A DNA stretch of 64,000 bases from an uncultured Erythrobacter sp. (GTDB taxonomy: Bacteria > Pseudomonadota > Alphaproteobacteria > Sphingomonadales > Sphingomonadaceae): positions 2,080,818 to 2,144,817 of the forward strand of contig CANNBH010000001.1 of assembly GCA_947502815.1 (NCBI GenBank), given 5' to 3'. Positions 44,216 to 52,716 of the stretch are shown one piece after another (the first letter of the stretch is position 1; each line of letters starts with the position of its first letter). A model generated the notes under the pieces. It did no database searches and was not told the origin of the DNA. It saw only the letters and a program-made list of their open reading frames with translations. Made by a program: the position numbers and the translations under genes.

Positions 44216-46042
44216 ATGGCACAACCTCCGATCCTCTCCTGGGAAGGCCTCGGCCTCCAACAAGGCGCGCGCTGGCTCTTCGGCGGACCGCAACCGGGTC
44301 CCAATAAAAGCGTTGGGGGTGCGGAGCCGATTGACCTGCATATTATGCCGGGCGACCGGCTGGCGTTGATCGGGCGCAATGGCGCAGGCAAAACGACGCT
44401 GCTTAAACTGATCGATGACCAGATTGAGGCCGATCGCGGCACCCGCCGGGTGAAGCCGAACACGCGGATCGTGTTTCTTGAACAGGACCCCGATTTTGGC
44501 GCGTATGACACGCTGATGGACTTTGCGCTGCACGGCGACGACGCGCCCGAACGCTATGAAGTCGAGTCAATCGCGGGGCAACTTGGCATCAATATGGCCA
44601 CCGAATCCGCAACGGCCAGCGGCGGTGAACGCCGCCGCGCCGCCATTGCGCGGGCATTGGCGCAGGACCCGGACGTGCTGCTTTTGGATGAGCCGACCAA
44701 CCATCTCGATCTTGCCGCGATCGACTGGCTTGAGGATTGGCTTTCCCGCTACAAAGGCGCGTTCGTCACGATCAGCCACGACCGGACGTTTCTCAAACGA
44801 CTGACCCGCGCGACCCTCTGGCTCGACCGGGGGACTTTGCGGCGAAAAGAAGTGGGTTTTGGCGGCTATGATGCTTGGGAAGACGCGGTTTACGCCGAAG
44901 AAGCCCGAGCCGCGCACAAGATGGATGCTAAGCTGAAATTGGAGGCGCATTGGCTGGAACGCGGCGTCACCGCGCGGCGCAAGCGCAACCAAGGGCGGCT
45001 GGAGAAACTCTACGAAATGCGCGCAGCCCGCGCCTCAATGATCTCCGATAGCGGGACAGCAAAACTGAAATTGGCGAATGATGGGGACTTCAAATCTAAA
45101 TCCGTGATTGTCGCTGATGGCATTTCCAAAACCTATGATGGCCGCGCAGTTATCAAGCCGTTCTCACTGAGAATTCAACGCGGCGACCGGATCGGCATGG
45201 TCGGATCAAACGGCGCAGGCAAGACCACGCTGCTGCGGATGCTGACCGGCGAATTGGAGCCCGACACCGGCACCATCACCCGTGCCAGCACGCTGACCGG
45301 GGTGATGATCGACCAGCAACGCCGCTTGCTCGAACCCGACGCCACCGTGCGCGACATCTTGGCGGAAGGCGGCGACTGGATCGATGTTCGCGGGGTGCGG
45401 ACGCATGTGCAGGCCTATCTCAAAGACTTTCTGTTCGATCCCAAACTGGTTGATACACGGGTCGGCATCCTATCAGGCGGAGAGCGCTCGCGGCTCTTGC
45501 TTGCCCGCGAATTCGCGCGCCCGGCGAACCTGCTGGTCCTCGATGAGCCAACCAATGATCTTGACCTTGAAACGCTCGATCTGTTGCAGGAGGTTATCTC
45601 CGACTTTGATGGCACCGTCCTGATCGTCAGCCACGACCGCGACTTCCTCGACAAGACCGTGACCGTGACGCTTGGTCTGGATGGGTCTGGCACGGTTGAC
45701 ATCGTCGCGGGCGGCTATGCCGATTGGGAGGCGAAGCGGCGCAAACCGGCGGTGGGCAAAGCCAAAACTTCGCCATCTGCCGCGCCCGCACCGGCTCCGT
45801 CCGCGCCAAAGAGCGGAAAGTTGTCTTACAAGGACCAGCGCGACTACGAGCAGCTCCCTGACCGGATCGAAGAGTTGGAAACCGCGATCACCAAGGGTGA
45901 AGTTATCCTTGCCGATCCCGATCTCTACACCTCTGATCCTGAGCGATTTGCGAACATTTCGAAAGGCATCGAGAACGCACGGTCCGAAAAGGACGCAGCG
46001 GAGGAACGCTGGTTGACGCTGGCCGAAAGGGTGGAAGGGTGA
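44216..46042 (+). CDS. uup: ABC-F family ATPase, Uup type
   Basis: Soluble protein with two ABC domains and no membrane part, 608 residues. First Walker A GRNGAGKTT and signature SGGERRR; second Walker A GSNGAGKTT, signature LSGGERSRLLLAR and Walker B LLVLDEPTNDLD. The Uup-type linker lies between, and a C-terminal coiled coil (about 530-608) binds DNA or ribosomes in homologues. Uup acts on ribosomes or on precise excision of transposons. The stop overlaps the next start (GTGA). Confidence 0.92.
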   Translation: MAQPPILSWEGLGLQQGARWLFGGPQPGPNKSVGGAEPIDLHIMPGDRLALIGRNGAGKTTLLKLIDDQIEADRGTRRVKPNTRIVFLEQDPDFGAYDTLMDFALHGDDAPERYEVESIAGQLGINMATESATASGGERRRAAIARALAQDPDVLLLDEPTNHLDLAAIDWLEDWLSRYKGAFVTISHDRTFLKRLTRATLWLDRGTLRRKEVGFGGYDAWEDAVYAEEARAAHKMDAKLKLEAHWLERGVTARRKRNQGRLEKLYEMRAARASMISDSGTAKLKLANDGDFKSKSVIVADGISKTYDGRAVIKPFSLRIQRGDRIGMVGSNGAGKTTLLRMLTGELEPDTGTITRASTLTGVMIDQQRRLLEPDATVRDILAEGGDWIDVRGVRTHVQAYLKDFLFDPKLVDTRVGILSGGERSRLLLAREFARPANLLVLDEPTNDLDLETLDLLQEVISDFDGTVLIVSHDRDFLDKTVTVTLGLDGSGTVDIVAGGYADWEAKRRKPAVGKAKTSPSAAPAPAPSAPKSGKLSYKDQRDYEQLPDRIEELETAITKGEVILADPDLYTSDPERFANISKGIENARSEKDAAEERWLTLAERVEG

Positions 46043-46644
46043 ACGAGCAGGCCGCCAACCTGCACCGCTCCATCGCCGCCTGCACGCTGTGCGCAGAGCA
46101 TCTCCCGCTTGGCCCTCGTCCAATTGTCCAATTCTCACCCAAATCGCGCATCCTCATCATCGGCCAAGCGCCCGGCACCCGCGTCCATGCCAGCGGCGTC
46201 CCGTGGGACGATGACAGCGGCGACCGCTTGCGCGACTGGCTGGGTATGGAGAAAGACGCGTTCTACGATCCCGATGTGTTGGCGCTGATGCCGATGGGCT
46301 TTTGCTATCCGGGCAAGGCCAAAAGCGGCGATGCCCCTCCGCGCAAGGAGTGTGCGCCCGCGTGGCATGACCAAATCCTCGCTCTGCTCCCCCAATCGCG
46401 GCTGACCCTGTTGGTTGGCACCTATGCTCAAACCCAATACCTCCCCGAAACGCGCAGGCTCTCTTTGACCCAGCGTGTGCAGTCCGCGTGGCTGGACAGC
46501 CCAGAGACCGCCACGGACGCGCCCAAAGCCTTTCCCCTTCCCCATCCATCGTGGAGGGTGCGGATGTGGATGGCGAAGCATCCCTGGTACGAAGCCGACG
46601 TGCTGCCCCGCTTGCGTGAAGCGGTCGCCGTACAGCTCGCCTAG
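46039..46644 (+). CDS. Uracil-DNA glycosylase superfamily protein
   Basis: 201 residues beginning at GTG 46039, overlapping the uup stop by 4 nt. The UDG-fold motif A is IIGQAPGTRVHASG followed by PWDDDSGDRL; motif B is the HPSWRV segment. C18, with neighbouring cysteines at the N-terminus (CTLCAEH), is a partial echo of the iron-sulfur family-4 enzymes, but only two of the four expected cysteines are obvious. Relatives are annotated as uracil-DNA glycosylase-like proteins without proven activity. Coupled to uup. Confidence 0.8.
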   Translation: MNEQAANLHRSIAACTLCAEHLPLGPRPIVQFSPKSRILIIGQAPGTRVHASGVPWDDDSGDRLRDWLGMEKDAFYDPDVLALMPMGFCYPGKAKSGDAPPRKECAPAWHDQILALLPQSRLTLLVGTYAQTQYLPETRRLSLTQRVQSAWLDSPETATDAPKAFPLPHPSWRVRMWMAKHPWYEADVLPRLREAVAVQLA

Positions 46645-46710
46645 CGGGCCGCAGCAGCAGAGACATGGACCGCATGTTACACGGTCCAGAGACCAAAAAT
46701 TCCAGGTCGC

Positions 46711-46725
46711 GAACCATTTTGGTTC
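46711..46725. promoter_or_regulatory. Perfect dyad GAACCA-N3-TGGTTC (site A)
   Basis: Perfect 6-3-6 inverted repeat at the 3' end of the DUF6456 gene, overlapping its stop codon. It is the cleanest member of a set found also at 47214, 47289 and 55892, which lie in front of three genes. Likely a binding site of the XRE-S24 regulator, though its position after a gene is puzzling. Confidence 0.5.
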
Positions 46726-47197
46726 ACCGTATCCGATAAAAATCAGCAACCCGATCAAGCGCCAATTTTAGCACGAGTTTTCCGCTGCGCGCGGGCCAGC
46801 CCAGTGATTTTTCCGCATCGGGCAGGCCTTCACCGGCGCACACGACCCGCCAAAGGATATCCTCAAGGCCCTTTCCCGCCGATTTCAACGCGCCGTCAAA
46901 GCGGTGTTTGGCCGCGATTTGTTTTTCAGTACCCGATAGGCCAGTTTCGCCGGTGGAGCGGATGCGCACCGCGTCCCACCGCATCGTGATGTTGGCCGAC
47001 AATTGCGCTCTTTCATAATCACCGCGCAACGCCTCTCCCGCTTCAAACAGGCGCGCGTCCAAGTGGCCGCGAGAATGCAGCCACGCAATCGGTGACTCCG
47101 CCAGATTGACGGTCACGCTGCGGCGCTTTGCCTTGGCCGCACCGCCACGCCGCGGACCTTCGGGTGTCAATTCACGTTCCACCAATTGCCGTTTCAT
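46724..47197 (-). CDS. DUF6456 protein, possible GTA-type transcription activator
   Basis: 157 residues from ATG 47197 with AGGAGAA 6 nt upstream. The C-terminal 60 residues are the DUF6456 block: KGLEDILWRVVCAGEGL, then DAEKSLGWPARSGKLVL and LALDRVADFYRIR, a helix-turn-helix resembling sigma region 4. As I recall, this family includes the C-terminal part of GafA, the gene-transfer-agent activator of Rhodobacter, and related Caulobacter proteins. The N-terminal part has PIAWLHSRGHLD and FEAGEALRGDYERAQL. It is divergent from an XRE-S24 regulator, with a shared dyad 17-31 nt upstream of the start, so repression by that regulator is likely. Function is inference. Confidence 0.75.
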   Translation of the reverse strand: MKRQLVERELTPEGPRRGGAAKAKRRSVTVNLAESPIAWLHSRGHLDARLFEAGEALRGDYERAQLSANITMRWDAVRIRSTGETGLSGTEKQIAAKHRFDGALKSAGKGLEDILWRVVCAGEGLPDAEKSLGWPARSGKLVLKLALDRVADFYRIR

Positions 47198-47213
47198 CGC
47201 CGATTCTCCTAAT

Positions 47214-47228
47214 TTGCCAATTTGGTTA
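47214..47228. promoter_or_regulatory. Dyad site B, upstream of the DUF6456 gene
   Basis: TTGCCA-ATT-TGGTTA; the right half matches TGGTTC at 5 of 6 and the whole site matches GAACCA-N3-TGGTTC at 8 of 12. It lies 17 nt upstream of the DUF6456 start codon. Site C at 47289 is nearly its mirror image. Confidence 0.5.
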
Positions 47229-47288
47229 CTTCTCTCAAATCCTCTTGCCAAAGCAGTGTTTCTGTAGGAAAGTGAAAAGCGCTATTTC

Positions 47289-47303
47289 GAACCAATTTGC
47301 CCC
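47289..47303. promoter_or_regulatory. Dyad site C, upstream of the XRE-S24 regulator gene
   Basis: GAACCA-ATT-TGCCCC; the left half is perfect and 9 of 12 positions match GAACCA-N3-TGGTTC. It ends 14 nt before the regulator's ATG, so binding would block its own expression. Confidence 0.5.
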
Positions 47304-47317
47304 ATAGGACCGCGTCC

Positions 47318-47899
47318 ATGATCAACCGCATCCGTGAAATTCGCAAAGCCAAGAGCCTGACCCTCGCTGACCTTGCTGAGGCGTGCGATCCTCCCACAAC
47401 CGCACAAACAATTGGCCGGTTGGAAACGGGGATGCGCAACCTTTCGATCAATTGGATGGACCGTATCGGCACTGCGTTGGGTGTGGACCCGGAAGTTTTG
47501 GTACGTTCTGATGATCAACCGCGCGCTCAAATCATCGCAGAATTGGGTCTGTCCGATCCAGAGGCGCTGGCCACCCCGCGAGAGGCGATCCTGCCGACCG
47601 AAATGGCGGCGCAAGGCGATCACGGCACGATGCTGGTTCTGGAAATCACCGCGTCAGTGGGCGAATACCGCCCGGGCGATATGCTGTGGCTCCAACAAAT
47701 GCAGCCTGACGATGCGGCCATGGCAATGAACCGGGATTGCCTGATCCCGCGCCCCGGGGGCCGATTCACATTCGGACGGTTGATTGATCGCAAGGGCACA
47801 TTGGTTGGCGTTCTGCCCCTGCAGGCGGGCAACAAACAACAAGTGATCGACAATCCGCCATGGGTTGCGGTCGCGACCATGCTGGTGCGTCCGTTGTGA
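47318..47899 (+). CDS. XRE-family repressor with a C-terminal S24/LexA-like domain
   Basis: 193 residues from ATG 47318. An N-terminal XRE helix-turn-helix (about 3-60: IREIRKAKSLTLADLAEACD then GRLETGMRNLSINWMDRI) is joined to a C-terminal beta-rich domain (about 95-190: MLVLEITASVGEYRPGDML, IPRPGGRFTFGRLIDRKG) resembling the S24 domain of phage repressors. I do not see the Ser-Lys cleavage pair clearly, so self-cleavage is uncertain. It is divergent from the DUF6456 gene, and matching dyads lie before both genes and before the holin at 55937. This layout resembles Caulobacter RogA controlling gafYZ. Confidence 0.82.
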   Translation: MINRIREIRKAKSLTLADLAEACDPPTTAQTIGRLETGMRNLSINWMDRIGTALGVDPEVLVRSDDQPRAQIIAELGLSDPEALATPREAILPTEMAAQGDHGTMLVLEITASVGEYRPGDMLWLQQMQPDDAAMAMNRDCLIPRPGGRFTFGRLIDRKGTLVGVLPLQAGNKQQVIDNPPWVAVATMLVRPL

Positions 47900-48020
47900 T
47901 CGGCGCGCGCGATTGCGACTCTGAATCAGTCCGCGTTAACACACTCCCACTATCCTTGGCCCAAACGGACACAGGAGACGGCGTGAACCACCCGCGCAAA
48001 AACAATGGAGACACGCTGGC

Positions 48021-49202
48021 GTGAAGCATGTTGTTGTCCTCAGCACGCTGTATCCCAACACGGTCAATCCGCGTTTTGGCACCTTTGTCGCGCGGTCATT
48101 GGAAGCAATGGCAAAGCGCGCGGATTGGAACGTCACCGTCGTTAATCCCATTGGTCTGCCCCCCATCGCGCTGGGCCGCTACCGGGCGCTTTCTGCGCTG
48201 GATGCCATCAGTGTGGAGGCCGGCGTCACCGTGCACCGCCCGCGCTTTACCCTAATCCCCGCTGTTGGCGCGCGGCGCAACGCCTCTGCCATCGCAAAGG
48301 CGGCCCTTCCCTTAATCCAGCAAATTCATGCCGAAACCCCAATCGACATGATCGACGCACAGTTTTTCTTTCCAGATGGCCCTGCCGCCGCATGGATTGC
48401 GCGGCAGATCGGCGTGCCGCTCTCGCTGAAGGCGCGGGGCAGCGACATCACCTATTGGGGGGATATTGATTTCGCCCGCGAACAAATGATTGAGGCCGCA
48501 GAAGGTGCAGACGGCATTCTTGCGGTGAGCGAGGCATTGGCCGGACAAATGGCCGAAATTGGCATGCCGCGCAGCAAGATCAGGGTCCATTACACCGGAT
48601 TGGACCGGGATCGATTCCGCCCGCTTGAACACACACAGCTGCGCGCGCAATTGGGCGCGGAACTTGGCTTTGCAATGCCGGACAATGCGCCGCTGCTTAC
48701 CTGCGTTGGCGCTTTGATCGAGCGTAAGGGGCAAGATATCGCCATCGCCGCTCTCGCCAATATCGAAGGGGCCCGGCTGGTTCTGGTTGGAAAGGGCGAT
48801 GATGAGGCGCATTTGCGCGCTTTGGCGCAAGATTTGGGATTGGCAGAGCGGGTGCATTTTGCCGGATCGCTCGATCATGATCTGCTGCCGCTGATCCTAT
48901 CCGCCTCCGATGCGATGGTTCTGCCGACTATGAACGAAGGTTTGGCCAATGCGTGGGTTGAGGCACTGGCCTGCGGCACGCCGGTGGTCACCTGCGATGT
49001 GGGCGGCGCGCGCGAATTGATAACCAACAACACCGCCGGACGGTTGGTGGAGCGCAACCCCGAAAGCGTGGCGGCGGGCGTCAACGAAATCCTCAACAAC
49101 CCGCCCATGCGCCAAGCGGTCGCGGCGATGGCCGAACGCTTTAGCTGGGATACCAACGCGCTGGAACTGGCAGCGCATTACGACACGTTGCTGCGCGAGT
49201 GA
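48021..49202 (+). CDS. Glycosyltransferase family 4
   Basis: GT-B-fold, retaining sugar transferase, 393 residues from GTG 48021. The N-terminal acceptor domain shows STLYPNTVNPRFGTFV and the DAQFFFPDG region; ARGSDITYWG is conserved. The C-terminal donor domain has GALIERKGQDIAI, VLVGKGDDE and the EX7E-type motif NEGLANAWVEALACG, followed by TPVVTCDVGGARELI. Likely exopolysaccharide or lipopolysaccharide synthesis; no other sugar genes adjoin it. Convergent with secF. Confidence 0.9.
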   Translation: MKHVVVLSTLYPNTVNPRFGTFVARSLEAMAKRADWNVTVVNPIGLPPIALGRYRALSALDAISVEAGVTVHRPRFTLIPAVGARRNASAIAKAALPLIQQIHAETPIDMIDAQFFFPDGPAAAWIARQIGVPLSLKARGSDITYWGDIDFAREQMIEAAEGADGILAVSEALAGQMAEIGMPRSKIRVHYTGLDRDRFRPLEHTQLRAQLGAELGFAMPDNAPLLTCVGALIERKGQDIAIAALANIEGARLVLVGKGDDEAHLRALAQDLGLAERVHFAGSLDHDLLPLILSASDAMVLPTMNEGLANAWVEALACGTPVVTCDVGGARELITNNTAGRLVERNPESVAAGVNEILNNPPMRQAVAAMAERFSWDTNALELAAHYDTLLRE

Positions 49203-49222
49203 TCAAACCCGCGCGCGGCGCG

Positions 49223-50200
49223 TTAAAGCTGGCCCAAGACCTTCTTTTCCTGCTTGTCCGCTTCGGTTTCTTCGGGAACGAAGCTGTCCGAATTGACGCC
49301 CAACCAAATCAAAATGGGTGAGGCGAGATAGACGCTCGAATAGGTGCCGATAAACAGGCCTGCCGTAATCGCCGCGACCAAGCCAAACAGGCTGGCTGGG
49401 CCAAAGAACAGCAGCGGAAGCAGAGCGACCAGCAACGTCAGTGACGTCATGACGGTCCGCGCCAAAGTCTCATTCACCGATAGATCGAGCAATTCGGGCA
49501 AAGGCATCTTGCGATACTTTTTCAGGTTTTCTCGAATGCGGTCATAAACCACGATCGTATCGTTCAAGGAATAGCCGATGATCGCCAGAATGGCGGCGAT
49601 AATCTGGAGGCTGAATTCCATCTGGAACAGCGAGAACATACCCAAGGTGAGCGACACATCGTGGAACAGGGCAAACAACGCGCCCACGCCAAACTGCCAC
49701 TCAAACCGGATCCAGATATACAGCGCCACCATCACCATTGCGGCGAGCAAGGCGAACGCTGCATCTTGGCTAAATTCCTCCGCGACTTTGCCAGAGACGG
49801 TGTCATTTGCGTCGGTGCGCACGCCGTCATATTGGCCTTGAATCGCGGCGATGACTTCTTTGCCGATGGCTTCCGCTGCGCCCGGTGTTGCTTCGACATT
49901 TTCCGGCAAACGCACGCGGATCGAAACCACATTGGGGGCGCCAAATTCTTGCACAAGAGGGGTGCCGTAACCAAGCCCGCCGACCAATTCACGCAGCTCG
50001 GCAACGGGGGCCTGTTCTTGATCTTCAAAAGTGAGCTCAACTTTCTGACCACCGACAAAATCGATGCCCAGATTAAGACCGTTGAACGCAACCAAGCTCC
50101 AGCTTGCAATAATCAACAGAATGCTGAGAGCGAAGAACGGCACGCGCAGTTTCAGGAACTTAATGTTCGTGTCCTGGGGTACGAGTTTCAAAAGTTTCAT
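49223..50200 (-). CDS. secF: Protein translocase subunit SecF
   Basis: Inner-membrane partner of SecD that uses the proton gradient to aid protein export. 325 residues with six membrane segments; the first periplasmic region contains GIDFVGGQKVELTF. The signature IIGYSLNDTIVVYDRIREN occurs in segment 4-5, followed by NETLARTVMTSLTLL. It lies 16 nt downstream of secD. The C-terminus is charged. Confidence 0.96.
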   Translation of the reverse strand: MKLLKLVPQDTNIKFLKLRVPFFALSILLIIASWSLVAFNGLNLGIDFVGGQKVELTFEDQEQAPVAELRELVGGLGYGTPLVQEFGAPNVVSIRVRLPENVEATPGAAEAIGKEVIAAIQGQYDGVRTDANDTVSGKVAEEFSQDAAFALLAAMVMVALYIWIRFEWQFGVGALFALFHDVSLTLGMFSLFQMEFSLQIIAAILAIIGYSLNDTIVVYDRIRENLKKYRKMPLPELLDLSVNETLARTVMTSLTLLVALLPLLFFGPASLFGLVAAITAGLFIGTYSSVYLASPILIWLGVNSDSFVPEETEADKQEKKVLGQL

Positions 50201-50216
50201 CTCTCGTCTCCCTTTC

Positions 50217-51809
50217 TTAGATCGTGATATCTTTGGGACGTTTCGCGGCGAGATAGCCCGAAACCCACATTTGAGTCAGCGTCAACGCCGTAAAGACCGA
50301 CGTAACAAGCCCGATTACCAGAACCACCGCAAACCCCCGGATCGGGCCAGAGCCGAACCAGAACAGCAGCACACCGGCGATAAAGTTGGTTATGTTCGCA
50401 TCATAAATCGCGCGGCTGGCTTCTTTGTAACCGTTTTCGACCGCGGTGATGACTTTGCGCCCCCGCTTTCGCTCCTCGCGTATGCGTTCATTGATCAGCA
50501 CGTTGGCATCCACCGCTGCACCAATCGTTAGAACAAAGCCCGCAATACCCGGCAATGTCAGTGTGAAATTCCCGATCGCCATAAATCCGAGCAGGATGAG
50601 AACGTTAAAGCCCAATGCAATGGTGGCATAGACCCCGAACCGGCCATAGGTCGCAACCATCAAGGCGATAACCGCGATGCTGCCGATCATCATGGCGAGC
50701 ATCCCGCTGCGGATGGATTGTTGGCCCAATTCCGCGCTCACCGTGCGTTGTTCGATGACAGTCAAAGGCACAGGCAAAGCGCCTGATTGCAGCGAAATCG
50801 CCAATTGGTTGGCACTGTCGGCTGTAAAATTGCCCGAAATTTGCGCTGAGCCGCCCAAAATTGGTTCATTAAATGTCGGGGCCGAAATGACTTCACCATC
50901 AAGGATAATCGCAAACCGTTCGCCCACATTTTGCGTGCTGAGATCAGCGAATTTGCGGCCGCCTTCTTGGTCAAACTTAATGTTGACGATGTTCTCATTG
51001 TTGCGCTGATCCACGCCAGCGCCGGCGTCTATCAAGCTGTCGCCGCGAATGCCGCCGATGCGAATAACCGCAATGGATTGTTCCAACGATCCGCTTTCCG
51101 CGGAAAAGGGGAAAATTTTGCTGCCCGGATTGGCGATCCCGGCCTGAGTGTTGGTGATCAAGGCGCGCTGATCGACCAGTTTAAATTCAAGCTGCGCAGT
51201 CTGACCCAGCTGATCTTTCAATTGCTGCGGATCGGCCAGACCAGGCACCTGCACCACAATCCGTGTGTCGCCCTGACGAATGATCGTCGGTTCGCGCGTG
51301 CCGAGCAAATCGATCCGCCGGCGAACCACTTCGACCGCCCCTTCCATAGCCGAATTCAGCGCGACGGCTGCACCCGCCTCAGTCGGGGTTAAAACAATGC
51401 GCTGGCCATCCTGAACCGCAAAATCCCATTCCTGACGCAGTCCCTCGCCCATCATTAGGGGTTCGATAATGCCGCGCGCCCGATCAATGTCCGACGCGTT
51501 TTGCAGGATCAGAGAAAACGATTCATCAGCCCGCGAGGTGTCGCCAAATTGAATGGCGGGGTTTGCTTCTTTCAAAGCACGCTCGACGCCTTCTTGGATG
51601 CCTTCCAGACGCTGCGCGCTCACATCATCCGGGTTCGCCTCCAGCAAGAGGTGCGAACCGCCTGCCAGATCGAGCCCAAGATTGACCTGCGGCGTTTCCT
51701 CACCGACGTCCACGCCCGCTGTCGCAAGCAGCGAGGGCAAAGCCGCCGCTGCTATCGCGAGGGTAAAAACCCAAAGCGAAATCTTCTTCCAAAGGGGAGT
51801 TTCAAGCAT
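50217..51809 (-). CDS. secD: Protein translocase subunit SecD
   Basis: Inner-membrane export motor with a large periplasmic domain. 530 residues. The first membrane segment is followed by LGLDLAGGSHLLLE (motif D1), then the P1 domain with VRRRIDLLGTREPTI and VQVPGLADPQQLKD. The C-terminal membrane domain has GAAVDANVLINERIREE, with the conserved Asp. The order yajC-secD-secF on one strand is standard. Confidence 0.97.
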   Translation of the reverse strand: MLETPLWKKISLWVFTLAIAAAALPSLLATAGVDVGEETPQVNLGLDLAGGSHLLLEANPDDVSAQRLEGIQEGVERALKEANPAIQFGDTSRADESFSLILQNASDIDRARGIIEPLMMGEGLRQEWDFAVQDGQRIVLTPTEAGAAVALNSAMEGAVEVVRRRIDLLGTREPTIIRQGDTRIVVQVPGLADPQQLKDQLGQTAQLEFKLVDQRALITNTQAGIANPGSKIFPFSAESGSLEQSIAVIRIGGIRGDSLIDAGAGVDQRNNENIVNIKFDQEGGRKFADLSTQNVGERFAIILDGEVISAPTFNEPILGGSAQISGNFTADSANQLAISLQSGALPVPLTVIEQRTVSAELGQQSIRSGMLAMMIGSIAVIALMVATYGRFGVYATIALGFNVLILLGFMAIGNFTLTLPGIAGFVLTIGAAVDANVLINERIREERKRGRKVITAVENGYKEASRAIYDANITNFIAGVLLFWFGSGPIRGFAVVLVIGLVTSVFTALTLTQMWVSGYLAAKRPKDITI

Positions 51810-51892
51810 TGCCGCCCAATTTGAACCTTATCTCGTATATCTAAAACGGCTGATCCGCCCGCGCTCTTCGCAATTGGCGGATCAGAAAGAGA

Positions 51893-52219
51893 TTAATCGT
51901 TGGCTGGCTTTGCGCCCGGCTCAATGACATCAGCGATCGTGTGTTTGACCGCTTTCACGCGCACATCCTTGGCCAATTCCACTTCGGCATAGGTGTCATC
52001 AACTTTGATGATTTTGCCGACCAACCCGCCTTGCGTGACGACTTTATCGCCCTTTTTCAAGCCTCCGACTTTTTCCTGATGTTCCTTTTGCCGCTTCATC
52101 TGCGGCCGGATGATCAAGAACCAAAAAATCACGACCATACCAATGATTGGCAGCCAGGTGATCCAAGCCGGTGGTGCTTCAGCGGCGCCTGCTCCGGCGG
52201 CGGCGAGTAAATCAAACAT
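51893..52219 (-). CDS. yajC: Preprotein translocase subunit YajC
   Basis: Single-pass accessory subunit of the SecDF complex, 108 residues. The membrane segment is LPIIGMVVIFWFLIIRPQMK, followed by the typical RQKEHQEKVGGLKKGDKVVTQGGLVGKI region (QGGLVGKI visible) and an AEVELAKDVRVK beta domain. First gene of the yajC-secD-secF operon. Confidence 0.96.
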   Translation of the reverse strand: MFDLLAAAGAGAAEAPPAWITWLPIIGMVVIFWFLIIRPQMKRQKEHQEKVGGLKKGDKVVTQGGLVGKIIKVDDTYAEVELAKDVRVKAVKHTIADVIEPGAKPAND

Positions 52220-52517
52220 GTATCAACGAGCCCATTACAATTGACGCTAAAATGCCTCTATGGAGCAGGACGTCCTGCCCCCATGCCATTCGCGTGGTTT
52301 TCCATAAGTGGGCGCGGTTAGCAGCAATGCAAGCGGGCCGCAATTCGATCCGGCGAAATGATGGTGCATCGCTGCATCACTGCGTGCGCGCAGCGCCGCT
52401 GTAGTTGGGCGATGGCGGCCTCTATCGCCAAGGTCAAAATCCTACGCCAAGCCGTCCCACACCAAGCCGCTTGCCACATTGAAATCGCCGCCCTATAGCG
52501 CCCGCCTCCACTGGATA

Positions 52518-52594
52518 CGGGAAGTAGCGCAGCCTGGTAGCGCATCACACTGGGGGTGTGGGGGTCGCAGGTTCGAATCCTGTCTTCCCGACCA
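52518..52594 (+). tRNA. tRNA-Pro (GGG anticodon)
   Basis: Acceptor CGGGAAG pairs with CTTCCCG. The D-arm contains AGCGCAGCCTGGTAGCGC, the anticodon loop CTGGGGG gives anticodon GGG, and the T-arm is CGCAG-GTTCGAAT-CCTG. The discriminator is A and CCA is encoded (52592-52594). Confidence 0.95.
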
Positions 52595-52716
52595 GTGGAG
52601 CAATCACACTGCATGGCGGCTCAAAACCATAGGCGGTGTTTTACGTTCATCGAACGCCAAGCCCGGTTGGTCCCTTGCCTCTGTTGAATTATATCAGCAG
52701 CGCGCAAGGAACTTTC

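Noticed and set aside
46666-46688. Hairpin TGGACCG-N9-CGGTCCA between the UDG-family and DUF6456 genes as a terminator
   Set aside because: The 7-bp stem has no T-run directly after it on either strand, so factor-independent termination is not supported.
52318-52614. A 98-codon frame on the minus strand crossing tRNA-Pro
   Set aside because: It runs through the tRNA gene in antisense; spurious ORFs of this kind are common across tRNA genes.
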